A stretch of DNA of 64,000 bases from Vigna angularis. Taxonomy: Eukaryota; Streptophyta; Magnoliopsida; Fabales; Fabaceae. Of the stretch, positions 31,041-43,189 are shown in pieces. The notes beneath the pieces were generated by a model. The model searched no databases, had not been told where the DNA came from, and saw only the letters and a list, made by a program, of their open reading frames with translations. The DNA lies in contig NC_068972.1 of the NCBI RefSeq assembly GCF_016808095.1, positions 27,644,289-27,708,288 of the forward strand. The letters are read 5' to 3'. The first letter of the stretch is position 1. Each line of letters begins with the position of its first letter. Both the position numbers and the translations under genes were made by a program.

Positions 31041-33626
31041 ATTTGTAGAACTCTTGGAGGGGCATAATTGCTTTTATAACTTGAAGTTTCTTGTTTACAT
31101 GATTCAATCTTTAAGTTTCTTGAAGTTGTTTTCTACAGAATTAGTGGATCTGATTTTGGAGAAAACAACTCCAACAAACTTTAAAAAATGAATCGTTCAA
31201 AAACGATCAAACTATGCAATTGTATAGAGTTAAGCATTATATTTATAGAGTCAATTCAAAACCTCTGGTAACAACACAAAATTAATGCTCACAACCACAA
31301 CAATGCCTTTCATGTCGAAGCCCCTAGAGTTAGACGTTCTATGGGAATTTAAAAAGGAAAAAGAAACAAAACAACGACCTTTGCCTTCGGATAACGAATA
31401 ATACGTCAATTGCATAAGGAATTCGACGTTTATTGTTGGATTAAAAGAAAAGAGAATTAAACCAAAAAGACATTTTGGAAGTCTGAAGAAATTGACGTCA
31501 ACCTCTTCGTTTCTAGCAGCAAACTGCATTTTCCCATATATCATTTAAGTAGACTGCCTTTTATTATTGAAACCAATATCAGGCCCATATCAGGCTTTTC
31601 CCAACAGTAATTATTTATGTAGACATCCATTTATAAAATTTCTTGTAACAACTCCAAGGTTTCTTTGTGTTAACTTGTAACAACTCCAAGGGCTTTCAAA
31701 ACGCTACAACTCCATTCATAAAATTCATAAACTCCTTCAAGGAATTTCAAAAACACACCCTACAGAGGACGTCGAATATTTTCAAAATCGACGTGTTATT
31801 GGAGGTTAAAAAGGAAAAAGAATAAAAGAATAAAATAAAAAAAAGGAGCGACCAACGTCACGCGTATAACGTCAGCGTTCAACATCCAACCACTCAATAT
31901 CTAATGTTAAAAATGACCGGTGGCATTTTCACAAATAAATTCAAAACCTCTAATAATAGCACAAAATGAATTCTCACAAACCTTTCACCTCGAAGTCCCC
32001 TAGAGTTCGACGTTCTATGAGAATTTAAAAAGGAAAAAGAAAAAAAAAGGAGCGACCTTTGCCTTCGGCCTGCCTTTTATTATTGAAGCCAAAGGTCACC
32101 CCACATCAGGCATTTCCCAACAGACATTCTTTTCTTCTATAAATACAGTTTCGGAGCCTTAGATAACCTGTAGACATCCATTTATAAAATTTCTGCTATG
32201 AACTCCATCTGTTAATTTTTTTTCTTTGTCTTTTCTGTTATCTCCTTCAAGGACACAAAAAAGCTTGAAGGAGTATAGAAAACCAAAGGAAAAGGTTGAT
32301 AGATTTCGATTTCGCATCCTTTCAAAATGCTACTCCTCCTTCACTAACCTACAGAACTTTCGTAAACAAATTCATGTTAACTTTTTCCTTTGGTTTGCTA
32401 TCGATTCCTCTACTAAATGAAGATATTTCTTTGTTAACGATGAAGGCATGGTAGAAAACCAGAGGAAAATGTTAACACTTATGAATTTAAAACAGACTCT
32501 ATAGCGGACAACCAATTTTGTTAATAATTGACATGAATCTACTCTTTCAAGGTGACAAAAACGAGTCATTTCTTTGTGGTTTTGATTGTTCGTCCTGTTG
32601 AAAAGCTTGAAAAAGTCATAGAAATCCAAAGAAAAAGCACCCTTTCAAAACGCTACAACCTCCATTCACCAAATATCTTGTAATAATCTATTAACTTTCT
32701 TCTCTGTTTCTCTATCATCTCTTTCAAGTTCACCAAAGCGAGTAATTTCCTTGTGGTTTGATTCTTTGTCATGGCGAAGAGCTTGAAAGAGTGCGTCATG
32801 GCAAAGAGCTTGAAAGAGTGATAGAAAAACAAAGAAAAAGGTTGAAAGATTTGGATTTTGCACCCTTTCAAAACGCTACAACCTCCATTCACAAAAATCC
32901 TTCTACATTTTAACAATCCTACAGATCTTTTCGTCATTTGATTTTCATTTTTTTCCTATGTTTAGTGTTATTATGTTTTTCCTTTGTTTCGTTTCCATTT
33001 ATGAACCTACGTAATAATGGATTTCTTTTAGAATTCCTTCATATTTTAGAATATGAATGAAATCAGATTTCCCTTTTAAATCAATGAATGTGAATGGCTA
33101 TTTTTTATTGTTGACTTAATCTTACTGCTAAGGGGATTTGATGAAGAAGCCATTTCAGAATAGGATTTAGAGAATAGATTTAGTTTCAATATAACTTCAG
33201 AATAGCACGTCCAATACCATGACAACTTGACATAGTTGTAAAACTCAAACGTCGAAGCCCCGGAAAATTTGACGTTCTATAGTTGTAATACTTGGACGTA
33301 TTATTGTCAGTCATAAGCCTTTGGCTAACTTCAATAATTGATGGGAGCAACTGACGTCGAATCCTCAAAGAGTTTGACGTGATATGGGTGACCCTTTGGC
33401 TTTAACCGCATAGTAAAACGTCGAACCCTTTAGAAATTCGACGTTGATGAAATTATATTATTGGGCTCTCTGTTTTTGAAAATTTTAATTGTGCCTGAAA
33501 CTGATAAGATTTGATGCACATTTTTATAAATACTAGATTTGAAAACCTATTGTGCACTCAGTGTTTTCTAAACTGAAGAGTTACAAACCCTAGAACTGTG
33601 AAAGACCTTCCAGAATCTGATCAAAA
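31041..33626. repeat. Repeat DNA with ACGTC palindromes and a TATA-bearing 5' region
   Basis: Palindromes at 31402-31430, 33248-33276, 33353-33381 and 33417-33445. A duplicated CATCCATTTATAAAATTTC segment lies near 31624 and 32174. TATAAATA at 32138-32145 precedes a segment (about 32340-32490) matching 44100-44230 upstream of the ORF at 44391. No supported coding frame. Confidence 0.5.
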
Positions 33627-33857
33627 ATGGCTTCTTCATCATCATCAAGAAGAAAAGGGAATGTTGCCCGGATTGCAAGGAATGCTAATCCTACAGGGAC
33701 GATTAGTTATGAAGACATTCGAGGGAAGCTTTTAAGTCTAAGGAAGATTAAAACCGTGGTTTCTCATAGATATCTGAAACTGGTGAAGGTGTTCTACTCC
33801 AACTTAAAGATGAGTGATGAAACATTTTTTTCCACAATCAAGGGGCTTGATATATAG
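33627..33857 (+). pseudogene. Plant transposon protein-like gene, second family, N-terminal copy
   Basis: MASSSSSRRKGNVARIARNA, then HRYLKLVKVFYSNLKMSDET and STIKGLDI followed by a stop. The 'YLKLVKVFYSNL...IKGVDM' pattern is the one I associate with the putative plant transposon protein domain (compare IAVVKEFYANA...VRGHAI in element A). A related minus-strand copy is at 43190-43692. Sequence after the stop to about 34140 keeps gene-like pieces but has stops. The promoter side has three of the 29-bp palindromes within 380 bp. Confidence 0.6.
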
Positions 33858-35050
33858 GTTTGGATTGGTCATCAACAAGTTTATCCCATCTTTGAATCTG
33901 GGAGTGCAAACAAAGCAGATTTGACAAAAACTGAAGAAGATGAGTGGGCTAAATGGTATGCGGTGAAAATAGATTATATGTCAGAATCGCTAAAAAGATT
34001 ATTGGGGCTCAAGTAAATTGAAAGTTGGCACAGTCATTGACAAAAGACTCTAAGGAATTAAAAATCACCGATCAAAATGGAAAGGAAGGTGATGTGAACA
34101 ACCAGAAAGGGATCAACAATAATTCTGCAACAGAAGAATATGGATTTTTCGTTATTTGATTTTAATTTTGTAATCAGTGGCTTCTTAAGCCATCTTTTGT
34201 TTTGCTGGTTGTAATCATCTTTTGAATATTAATAAAATTCTCTTTTGGCAATAACATTAGTGAATGGTGATTGAATTGTTTAAATTGATTAAGTCACTTG
34301 TATGATTGTAATTGAACATTTTAATGTTACATTATTACATTGAATATACCATTGCACTCTTTTTGTTTTCTTTTAGAACACCAATAGTACGTCGATTGGT
34401 AAAGCTACTCGACATAATATTAATAGAAAAAGTTTTGAAATGAAGAGGTTAACGTCGTTCTTCAGACTTCGACGTATTATTGTCAGCCAGATTACTCCCT
34501 TTTTATTTCTTTTTCCTTTAAACCAACAATAAACGTCCAATTTCTTGGGCATGTGACGTATTATTTGTTAACCAAACCCAAAGGTCGCTCCCTTTTTTTA
34601 TTTATCCTTTTTAAATTCAAATAGAACGTCCAACTTTATATGGGAAAACGCAGTTGGTTGGGCTTGATAAATCCTGTGTTAGAAACAAAGAGATCCACGT
34701 CATATACTAACACCACTCGACGTCCAGGTATATGGGAAAACACCATTGGCAGGGCATGATAAATGCTACGTTAAAACAAAGAGATACACGTCCAATATTG
34801 ACACCACTCGACGTCCACGTTATTTGGGAAATACATAGGGACGTCATTTTCCTTCAGTGTTTGACGTAAAATTATTTGAAGGAATTCTAAAAGAAATACA
34901 TTATTACGTAGGTTCATATTATATTCATAATGATTACAATCAGATAGAAGCAAAAAGATGTGGCATATAATGCCAATAGCAAAACAAACACAAAATAAAT
35001 AATAAACCAAAACAAACACAAAACAGACTCCATAATAAAATTCTAAGCCT
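33858..35050. repeat. Decayed gene tail, ACGTC palindromes and a 92-bp tandem repeat
   Basis: Decayed downstream part of the gene at 33627, then palindromes at 34388-34416, 34451-34476 and 34532-34560. A tandem duplication of about 92 bp (units from 34637 and 34729, each starting TATATGGGAAAAC) also carries ACGTC boxes. No intact gene. Confidence 0.55.
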
Positions 35051-35473
35051 CTATTCTGATTCAGAAAATTTCCATTGAATCCTCCTTACTAGACTCTTCA
35101 CTTGAATCTTCAGTTGGAGAATCGTTTTTATTCTTTTTCTGATGCAGAGCGTCTATCTTCTGTTCGAGTCTCTTGAGGTTTTCAACAACAAATCTTTCAA
35201 AATTGGTTTCAGGGAAGAAGTTGGTGTGGTCTTCATTTAGTGCAGGTGTGCTTCTATTCTGATTCAGAAAATTTCCATTAAATCCTCCTCACTAGACTCT
35301 TCACTTGAATCTTTAGTTGGAGAATCGTTTTTATTCTTTTTCTGATGTAGAGCGTCTATCTTCTGTTCGAGTCTCCTGAGGTTTTCAACAACAAATCTTT
35401 CAAAATTGGTTTCAGGGAAGAAGTTGGTGCGGTCTTCATTTAGTGCAGGTGTGCTTCCATAACTTTGAACCAT
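35051..35473 (-). pseudogene. Duplicated C-terminal piece of the second protein family
   Basis: Two 203-bp tandem units (35051-35253 and 35254-35456). Each encodes on the minus strand FPETNFERFVVENLRRLEQK, then IDALHQKKNKN and an acidic Ser/Glu tail. The first segment matches HTEFERFVVDQFRRLSTR at about 62370. The open frame of the upstream unit starts at 35473. Only the C-terminal end of the protein is present. Confidence 0.6.
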
Positions 35474-36067
35474 ATTCTCTTTATCCTTGAAACACCCTAA
35501 ACTAGCTCAAATCCTCACACAGAGTATTTATGTCCCAAACAAACAAACAAACAACACATATTTTGATTCAAACAAACATCAAAACATTCCACTAATGAGT
35601 CATTTATAATATCAATTCATTCAACGCATACTCACTAGTGCTTACATCCATGCTTTCTCTTGCTCATAACATAATTCACACTCTCAACATAACACATCAA
35701 ACATAAACATCCTAAATCTAAAGCACTAATCAACATCACAACCTTTTTTTCCAACGTTGAGGGCCAATCAGGGGGCCATCAGTGGCACTTACACACAATC
35801 AAAACCACCAGAACACAAAACAAACACCATGCATCAGCCACGCTCGTTGTGAGCCCCCTAGAGGGCCCTCAGTGCCATACCAGAAAAGGAAACATGACCC
35901 TTTGGCACTTTTCTCCTTCAATGGAAGGTTTTCCACTGTTTATTTTCAACAATAAACCATCTCTAACAGTTTAACCAGCAGATTCAACAACATATCATGC
36001 ATAAACATCAAAAATCAAGCTTTCAAGAGTTAAAATTGAAAATGTAGGATGCTTACTTGAGTGGAAG
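35474..36067 (-). repeat. Old Athila-like internal fragment
   Basis: Minus-strand sequence resembling the intron region upstream of the env-position ORF (TTGAGGGCCAATCAGG, ATCATGCATAAACATCAAAA, then a TTACTTGAGTGG donor-side segment). No frame. Cut at 36068 by TGATAACTCTCC. Confidence 0.45.
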
Positions 36068-37773
36068 TGATAACTCTCCAATTTTGCATATTTTTCCGTG
36101 TCTAGAAATCCTTGTTAGTGTATTTTTGTTTCTAATTGTTTAGAATTAGGCTAGTTTTAGGTTTTTCTTTAACTTCTTTAGTTTTGTGAAATGTAGTTAA
36201 AATTAGGTTTTTAGGAGTAATTTTTAATGTTTGTTCATAAATAGGAAATTAGTATTTTTGAAAAATATCTATTAATAAAAAAAATCTTTTCTTTATTTTA
36301 GTTTAAATAGGTTTTTAATATATTTTTTTTATTTGCTGAAATGCTTTCTTTTTCTTTAATTGTTGATTGATTTTTCTGCAGATTGGGCTTGATTGGGCTA
36401 CACCTGAATTAATAATTGATGGAATCCTCCTTGACGTAGTCCTCCTTTTCTATTTTTACTTTTCCTAGCTTAGCTCTTAAGGAGCATGGGTTACTATAAA
36501 TACCCAACTCCTCTCTTGTATTAGCACTTTTGAGATTAATGAGAATTGAGTTTTCTGAATTAGAAACTGTTCTCTCTTGAAAGTCATAGGCTAGAGAGTC
36601 CAAGGACTCCCTCTAGCCACCTTCCAAGCACCTTTCTCACTCTCATATTCCATTTTCCACGGTGCTGCCTCTCCTCCACGCTACCTCTCCTTCGCTGCCA
36701 CCTCATTAGAGCATGCGTCAGCGCTCTACCTCACATTCTTCATTCCATCACGCCTCAGCCACAGTCATTTGCATTTCACTCTCTCAATAGCTCCTCGGCC
36801 ATCAACCACATCCTCTTAACCGTTTTGCTTTGGTTTCATCACAGATTCCAGGTTCAACCTCTATTCTACCTTGCTTCCGTCATTGCAACCCTAGATCCAG
36901 GTTTTCCACCGAATCTCATCTTCTCCTCTAGGGTTTCGTCTCACTTCCTCCTTCATTTTCATTATTCCTTCATTTTTCACCGAACAAACCTTATTTCCTC
37001 CGTTCATCCTTCTTTTCCAACGTTCAATCAGTTGTTTCAACCGATTAATCGGTTTATATTGAGTCTCCTCACCCTTTGAGGGTTTCTTCGTGTCCAATTT
37101 AAGTTTTCCACTCTTCGATCTCCGTTTTCCCCTTCAATCTCGAGTTTCCTATTCCATTCCGCTGCGTCTTCACTCGTCGGAGAAGTTTCGAGGAGTCCGA
37201 ATCGAGCTCGCACAGCTTCGGTCGTCAGCTTCTCGGGCGTTCGTCCATCAATAATGCTAACACTTGTATATGTGCAGTTGCTGATATGACGAAGATGCAT
37301 TGTGTTGCTACACATGGGCCACTGGTGTGAATTGGGCTCTAATTAGTGAAGTTGTTGCATTGGTGCTGAAGAAGAATTGGATTGTTGATTCTTGTTGGGA
37401 GCACTGTTGCTGTAAGACGCTGGCTGGACTTGGGCTCCAACTTTAGTGATGCGACACCATTTTGAGAGCAGCTACTTGGGGGTCTTCGTGTGCTTCATTT
37501 TGGAAAAGAGAGAAAACATGCTTCATTTTGGAAAGGAGAGAAAAGCTAGCCTTGGAAGCTAGGGTTTGCGAGAAAGGAGAGAAAAGCTAGCCTTGGAAGC
37601 TAGGGTTTGCATTCTCTTTTCTTTTCAACCCTATATAAAGGGGTAGTTTTCTACCATGTAAAGAGTACAGACTGACACTTTCAGATACATAGTTTTACAT
37701 TTTTTAACTTAGGGTTTATGCTTTCCATAGAGTAGGTTTTCGTGCTTTTGGAGCAAACACTAACGGTGGTGAT
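36068..37773 (+). repeat. Unassigned LTR-like unit with two TATA boxes
   Basis: Starts TGATAACTCTCCAATTTTGC at a break in older sequence, which suggests an LTR start. TATAAATA at 36495-36502 and TATATAAAG at 37632-37640 look like promoters. A tandem repeat at about 37498-37615 contains GCTAGCCTTGGAAGCTAGGG twice. I could not find its other end or a target duplication. Short frames near 36825-37315 have no recognisable motif. Confidence 0.4.
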
Positions 37774-38576
37774 TGATAACGATTAAATATATTGTTATCT
37801 GTGATTCAATTTTAATATTAAACGCACCCTTTTTTACTTATAAACTTGCTTGAACTCATGTTTTTGCTTTAGTTTTGCAAATACGTGAGTAGAGGTTATA
37901 CTTTATGATTTTATCATTAAATTCCCTTTATTTTGTAGCTAATAATGTGCCTAGAAGAATCTCCAACAATATATAGAGCTGTATAGAGCTGAATCAGCCA
38001 TAAAAACAGCCAAAACAGCAAAAAAAGTGAGTTTTGGAATGATACCGCTGGGGCGGAGCGCCCCTGAGTGAGGCTGAGCGCTAGTTTCAGTCCCGCACCA
38101 CGCTTACGTGCCCTTCCAGGGGCGCTGAGCGCTAGTTTTCTCGCAGTTTCGCCCGAGCGTCGTAAATAAGGGCGCTGAGCGCCAGCATGTTGGGCTTGGA
38201 CCCGTTTTCTGTTATTTTTTTGTTATATTTAAGGACTTGGACGTCCTAGGGATTGTATCTTTTGAAGGCTTGAGCACAGAAACACACTTTTCACTCCTTA
38301 GAGGCAGATTTAAGGATGTGGGAGCTCTCCTCTTCAATTTCTAGGATTTTTCTATCTCTTTCATTCCATTGTTCATCTAGTTTCCCCATGACAAGGGGGA
38401 ACTAAATTCTTTGTTGTTGGGAGATGATGTAACCTTGTGAACTCTCATGTATTTGAATTGATTCTTATTTATTTATGCTTCTTTCATTAATTGTTAGGGT
38501 TATTCTTCTTCGCTCTATGCATTGTTATGTTTAACTCATTCATGGCATGATTATTGGTTTTGTGAATGAATTTATG
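37774..38576 (+). repeat. Old Athila-like LTR, 3' part missing
   Basis: Starts TGATAACGATTAAATATATTG. U3 has GCGCTGAGCGC-type palindromes (38121-38133 and 38171-38183). TATATTTAAG near 38224. R-U5 landmarks (TTTCCCCATG, TTGTTGTTGGGAGATG, ATGCATTGTTATG) run to about 38576, where gag sequence on the other strand begins. Confidence 0.65.
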
Positions 38577-40156
38577 TTAACCAATCATTGTATATATAAA
38601 ATAAATATTGATAGAATGCGTCTTTGAAATTGGATTTATTTTCTTAGGGAAAACTAAAAATCCTTCTTTAGAGAAACTTTTATTTTTGTCTTGAGTTAAG
38701 TGTAAAAAAGAATACATTAACTCAAGATGTGGGTTGGAAATGGTGTGTGAAGAAGTGGTAATAAGAGATGAGAAAGGTGGGATATTTTCACAAAACTTTT
38801 TAGGAAAAGAAGAAAGCTTAATAAGTGGAGGAAAGTGGAAGGATGGAAAAACTCCCCTGTCATGGCTTCGATCCATTTGAATGATGGGAGGGAAAGGTGC
38901 CTTCAGTAGCACTTTGTCTAAAACTTGTGTTTGCTCCTTTCCTCTCAAAAGTTTTTCTTTTTCTTTCTTTGCTCTTTCCTCTCTTTCTTTGCTCTCATAT
39001 TCTTCTTGTATGCTCTCATTGCTTTCTTTCCTCTCATTTTCTTCTTTTACTCTCTCCTCTTTTCTATCTTGTAGGTTCTCATTTAAACAATCAAGATTGA
39101 CCTTCTCTTTTGAATCACTTGATGAGGAAGAAGAGTTATAAGTTGGTGAAGGTAAGGAAGAGGTAGACTCATTAGTGACAATGGCTTCACCCTCAATGCA
39201 TGTTGCCTTTTTATTGGGGCAGACAGATGTTATATGACCATGTCCTAAGCATTTAAAACATTTAATATGACTTAGTCTAGAAGGGGATGTAGGTTGGGAA
39301 GAGGAATGGTTAGAAAGAGAACGAGGACAAGATTTGTTAGTGGGCTCCTTAGACACATCATTGGCTTTATCCTTTGATGATGAAGATTTGTAGGAAACAT
39401 CTTTTGAAGAGTTTGAAAATTTGTTGTGAAAAGCTTCTTTTTGCAAGAGTTTCTTCTTGACTTTCATGGCCCTATGAACCACTACATCTAAAGTCTCATC
39501 ATCATGGAGTTTCACAACATCTTGGATGTTTCTATTGAGTCCACCAATAAATCTAACTATTTTTGCATGATCATTTTCTTTAGTGTTAGTACGATGTATG
39601 AGCACTTCGAGCTCGCGAGCATACTCCTCCACACTTTGTCTACCTTGCTTAAGTCGTTGGAACTTAAGAAGGAGTTCCCTAAAATGGTGAGGAGGTACGA
39701 AGCGCTGGATAATAATGTCCTTAAAATGTTCCCATGTACTCGCGGGTGAGGCCATGGTTAAGTATCTATTTAGCCTTGTTTGATGTATCCCTCTAAAGCT
39801 AAACAAGCTAACTTTACACGCCAAGAATTATCTAAACTATACAAAGCAAAAATATTATCTACATTAGCTATCCAATCTAAGCAAATGTTAGGGTCTTCTT
39901 CTCCTTTGAAGGGTGGCAAGTTCAACTTTGGCAAGGGAAGGTATACGTTCACGGTTCTATCTTCTTGCTTCTTCTTGGTATGACCAAAACCATGAGGTTG
40001 CTTCCCTTTTGCTTTCTCTTCCTTATCCATCCTTCTACTAAGGGAATCAATTTGATGTTGCATTTGTTGAAGAGCCTTCACCAAGTCCAACTTACTAGAA
40101 GCACTTCCTTGATGGCTACCTCCATTGGAAGAAGATTGTCTTGAACCTGCAGACAT
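38577..40156 (-). pseudogene. Chromovirus-like gag, one frameshift
   Basis: Starts ATG 40156 (MSAGSRQSSSNGGSHQG). The first frame runs through LPPFKGEEDPNICLDWIANV to a stop at 39770. A second frame (open to 38577) continues with STWEHFKDIIIQRFVPPHHF, LLLKFQRLKQGRQSVEEYAR and zinc knuckle CFKCLGHGHITSVC (C-X2-C-X4-H-X4-C, near 39230). These are Ty3/gypsy gag features of the chromovirus kind. The C-terminal part is Ser-rich, then Glu/Lys-rich, and no protease or RT follows, so this is a gag-only relic. The frameshift lies at about 39790. The ORF ends against the old LTR at 38576. Confidence 0.75.
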
Positions 40157-41886
40157 TTTTAAAGAGCAAACAACAGCAACACTAACAAAAGAAACACGTT
40201 AAACAGCAGCAAAAAAATTGAAGTAAAATAGTAGCTAAAACACTCCAAACAGTAGCAAGAATTTGGCTCAAAGCTCACGGTTTCTTGTAGTAAAGCAAGG
40301 CAAGATCACTCCACTCACATGCACTCTTCTTGTAAAATAGTAAGGTGTCTCTCAAGTCAGAATTTTAGAGCACCACTTCAAGGAAAAAAGCAAGTGGAAA
40401 GATGTACAATCCAACCTCAACCAAACAAGGAATCCAAACAAAGACAACATAAACTTCAAGAGGCCAAAATTCAAGACAATCGCAAGACAAAAGATGGGAA
40501 AACAGAACCTATAAAAGCAATAAACTTGGCATAGAAAAATTGTCAGCAAGCTAGAGACTAATAAGAGACAAAAAAGCAAGGAAATAATGAATCAAAACAG
40601 TGGCACATGTGAACAAGACAACAGCAAAAAATTGACACAACTAAGAAGCAATTCACACCAAAATTCTATGCATGCATGAAGAGAAAGATCTAGCAATGAA
40701 TGGAATTAATTTGGCAAACTTCAAACCTATATATTCTGTAATTTTAATGAGAAGAGAGGCTTCAAAATGAGATATCAAACACACCAAAACAATATGCAAA
40801 CTCTTGGCCCAGACCAGCACACAATATCAAACAACTTTGATTGCTAATTTCAAAAATTTTGAAGCATGCAGATTCGGTATTCCAGTCTCGGCCAAATAGG
40901 ATTTAATGGATGATATGTGTTTGATTAAAACCACAATTTGAGTTAGTGAATGCCTCTACTAATACAGAACATATAAGCAAAGTTTACACACTTAAATCCT
41001 GTGGTGATCAACCTCAATTCAGCATACAAGAATCAAGATGCAAAGAAACTCTTAACAAGTGCAATTTCAAGAATTATGTGCTAGAAAACTCTTAAGGAGG
41101 AAACACATATGACTCAATACAAAGCTAAGCAAGCAAGAAAAGACCTAAATAATCCAGCTAAGACAAGAATTAGAAGCTGGAAAAAGCAAACAAAAGGAAA
41201 TTGAAGCCTACTTGTTAAAGACCTCCAAAGATGATGCTAGTTGCTTTGGTTGGAAGTTGCTGGTTAGTGGCTCTGAACAGCAGCAACTGGACCACCTTAT
41301 GCACTTGATTTGATGCTTGCGACCATCCTTAAGAGTTGCTTGAAGGAGTAGGATGTCCAAAAGATCAAATACAGCCACAAAAAATACAAAACAGTCAGCA
41401 CATATCAAAACATATTAGAAATAATCCCAAACAGCAAGCACTAAAATGAACACTGGATGCAAAACAATTAATTACACATAGTAAAAGAATGAATTGAAAC
41501 AAAGTAAGAGTTGGACATTTTAGTAGACATCTGGGCGAAACTTTTAAAAAACATTTCACACAATTCGGATAAGAAATGAGCACGAACTGGATCAAACAAA
41601 ATGGAAGTAGAAACAACGTTTTTGCTAGACGTGCAAAATGAGTATTGAACGAAAACAATTAGATGCGCATAGTAAATGCTTGAATTAGATGAAATGAATG
41701 ATTGGACATTATTCCTAACATGTAGACGAAACTAGGAAAAAAAATTCAAACAATTTTGAAGAGAAATGACCAAGATATGAAGCACACAAGTTGAAGCTAC
41801 AACTATGTACTTGGCTGAGCGAAAACGAGAATTAAAAGGCTTTTCTTTCTACTCTAACATGCAATTCCTAAGATGATCAAACCAAT
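40157..41886 (-). repeat. Long leader of the chromovirus-like relic, no gene
   Basis: About 1.7 kb between gag and primer-binding site with no convincing frame. A TTTCTTGTAGTA sequence near 40275 resembles a CACTA terminus but has no partner. Confidence 0.5.
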
Positions 41887-41900
41887 GGCTCTAGATACCA
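41887..41900 (-). other. Primer-binding site, initiator tRNA-Met type
   Basis: Minus-strand TGGTATCTAGAGCC is one inserted base away from the usual TGGTATCAGAGCC complementary to tRNA-iMet. The LTR edge TGATACAG follows at 41903. Confidence 0.6.
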
Positions 41901-41902
41901 CA

Positions 41903-42600
41903 TGATACAGAATAACATGCTTAGAGAGAAATGTTCTAAAGACAATTAAGAAATGGCAATTGAAAAGATTTAAAATGGAAGAGATAAGGAAGAGAGAACT
42001 TATGAACTTGAGGACACGCCACTTGAAATGATCCAAGATAAGTGTCAAGGTTGGATCGCCACTTGCTTCTCACAAGATAAGACCCAAAAGATGACTTAGA
42101 GACAAAATTCAATCTCAAAGAAGTTCATGCTTAGAGAGAAACTATGCTAATGACAGTTAAAGAATGGAAGGAATTAAAAACGAATAAGAGAGAAGAGAGG
42201 GAAAACTTATGTGTTGTAGACACGCCACTTGAAAAGGATTCCAAGATAAGTGCCGAAGAATTGGACCGCCACTTGATTTGCTCAAGATAAGATCCTCAAA
42301 ATTGACTAAGAGACAGATTACTATCTCTAAGAACATAAGAAAATGAATGCAAATCACTCTTAAAATTTCATTCAATCAAAGGTAGTACGAAGGAGACCCC
42401 GTAGGTTACTTATATAGCTTTTGGAATGAGTTTGGTGAAGAGTTTCAAGAGATGTGGGACTTGGAAGGCTCCAAGGTCTAGCCAGCAGCTGCAGCAACGT
42501 CCCTAGGTGCTTCGAGTCCCACATTTATTAGTTCTCTCATTCCAAAAGGGTTTATAAGCTTCCTAGCTCTCCTAGAGTTCAAAAACTAAAACTAGTCATG
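41903..42600 (-). repeat. 5' LTR of the chromovirus-like relic
   Basis: Plus-strand edge TGATACAGAATAAC at 41903. A 210-bp tandem duplication (41916-42125 and 42126-42335, each starting CATGCTTAGAGAGAAA) fills R-U5. Minus-strand TATATAAG at 42409-42416. The U3 end is not clear; 42600 is approximate. Confidence 0.55.
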
Positions 42601-43189
42601 ACTACTTACACTACAAGCAATGACGCCTCTTTACTCTTCTTTTCTTTTAAGACCAAGTCATGGGAAGTCTCACATTGCTTGTGCTAAAAGGAAAAGAAGA
42701 GTTTATAAGTGTTTATTCAACTAGAACTAACAAAAAGAAAATAAGATGACAACACATAATTAATAACACAAGTGTTTATGTGTTACATGTCCATTACTTT
42801 CATGATTATGATTATATGAGAACATGTTTGTGTTGTGTTGATCATTGCAATTCACTATGTTATATATGTGACATTTAATCTGTGATTGCATGAAAATTGT
42901 TTTGGAAAAGAAAAACCACATGCACTTTAGTTGAACTTAAATTGTGTAGCAAAGCAATAGTTTTAAGTCGACTTCATTATGAAGTAAGTCGATTAAAACT
43001 TGTGGCTTTGCACAAACTTTTTCAAAATGTGCTATGAGAATTTTTGAAGTGAAAATATTTGAAAACTTTTTAACTGTGTTGTATAGTCGATTACATGCAA
43101 CCTACATTCGACTAAGCCTGTCACAGTTTTGAAATTCTGTTAATGCTTGTATTAAATGTTACAACGGCTATATTTTTAAATATGTTGAC
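42601..43189. repeat. Repeat DNA without a gene
   Basis: Contains an inverted pair of pyrimidine/purine runs (about 42630-42660 and 42690-42710) and several GTCGATTAA or TTCGACTA motifs at 42965-43215 that recall the AATCGATT array of the SIRE-like U3. No frame. Confidence 0.35.

Noticed and set aside
36825..37315. Possible host gene with frames of 84-92 codons downstream of a TATA box
   Set aside because: No recognisable motif, no consistent splice structure and repeat-like surroundings; kept only as an LTR-like unit.
42608..42620. CACTACAAGCAA resembling a CACTA transposon end
   Set aside because: No matching inverted end with a 3-bp target duplication was found; TTTCTTGTAGTA near 40275 is not exact and lies inside a different element's leader.
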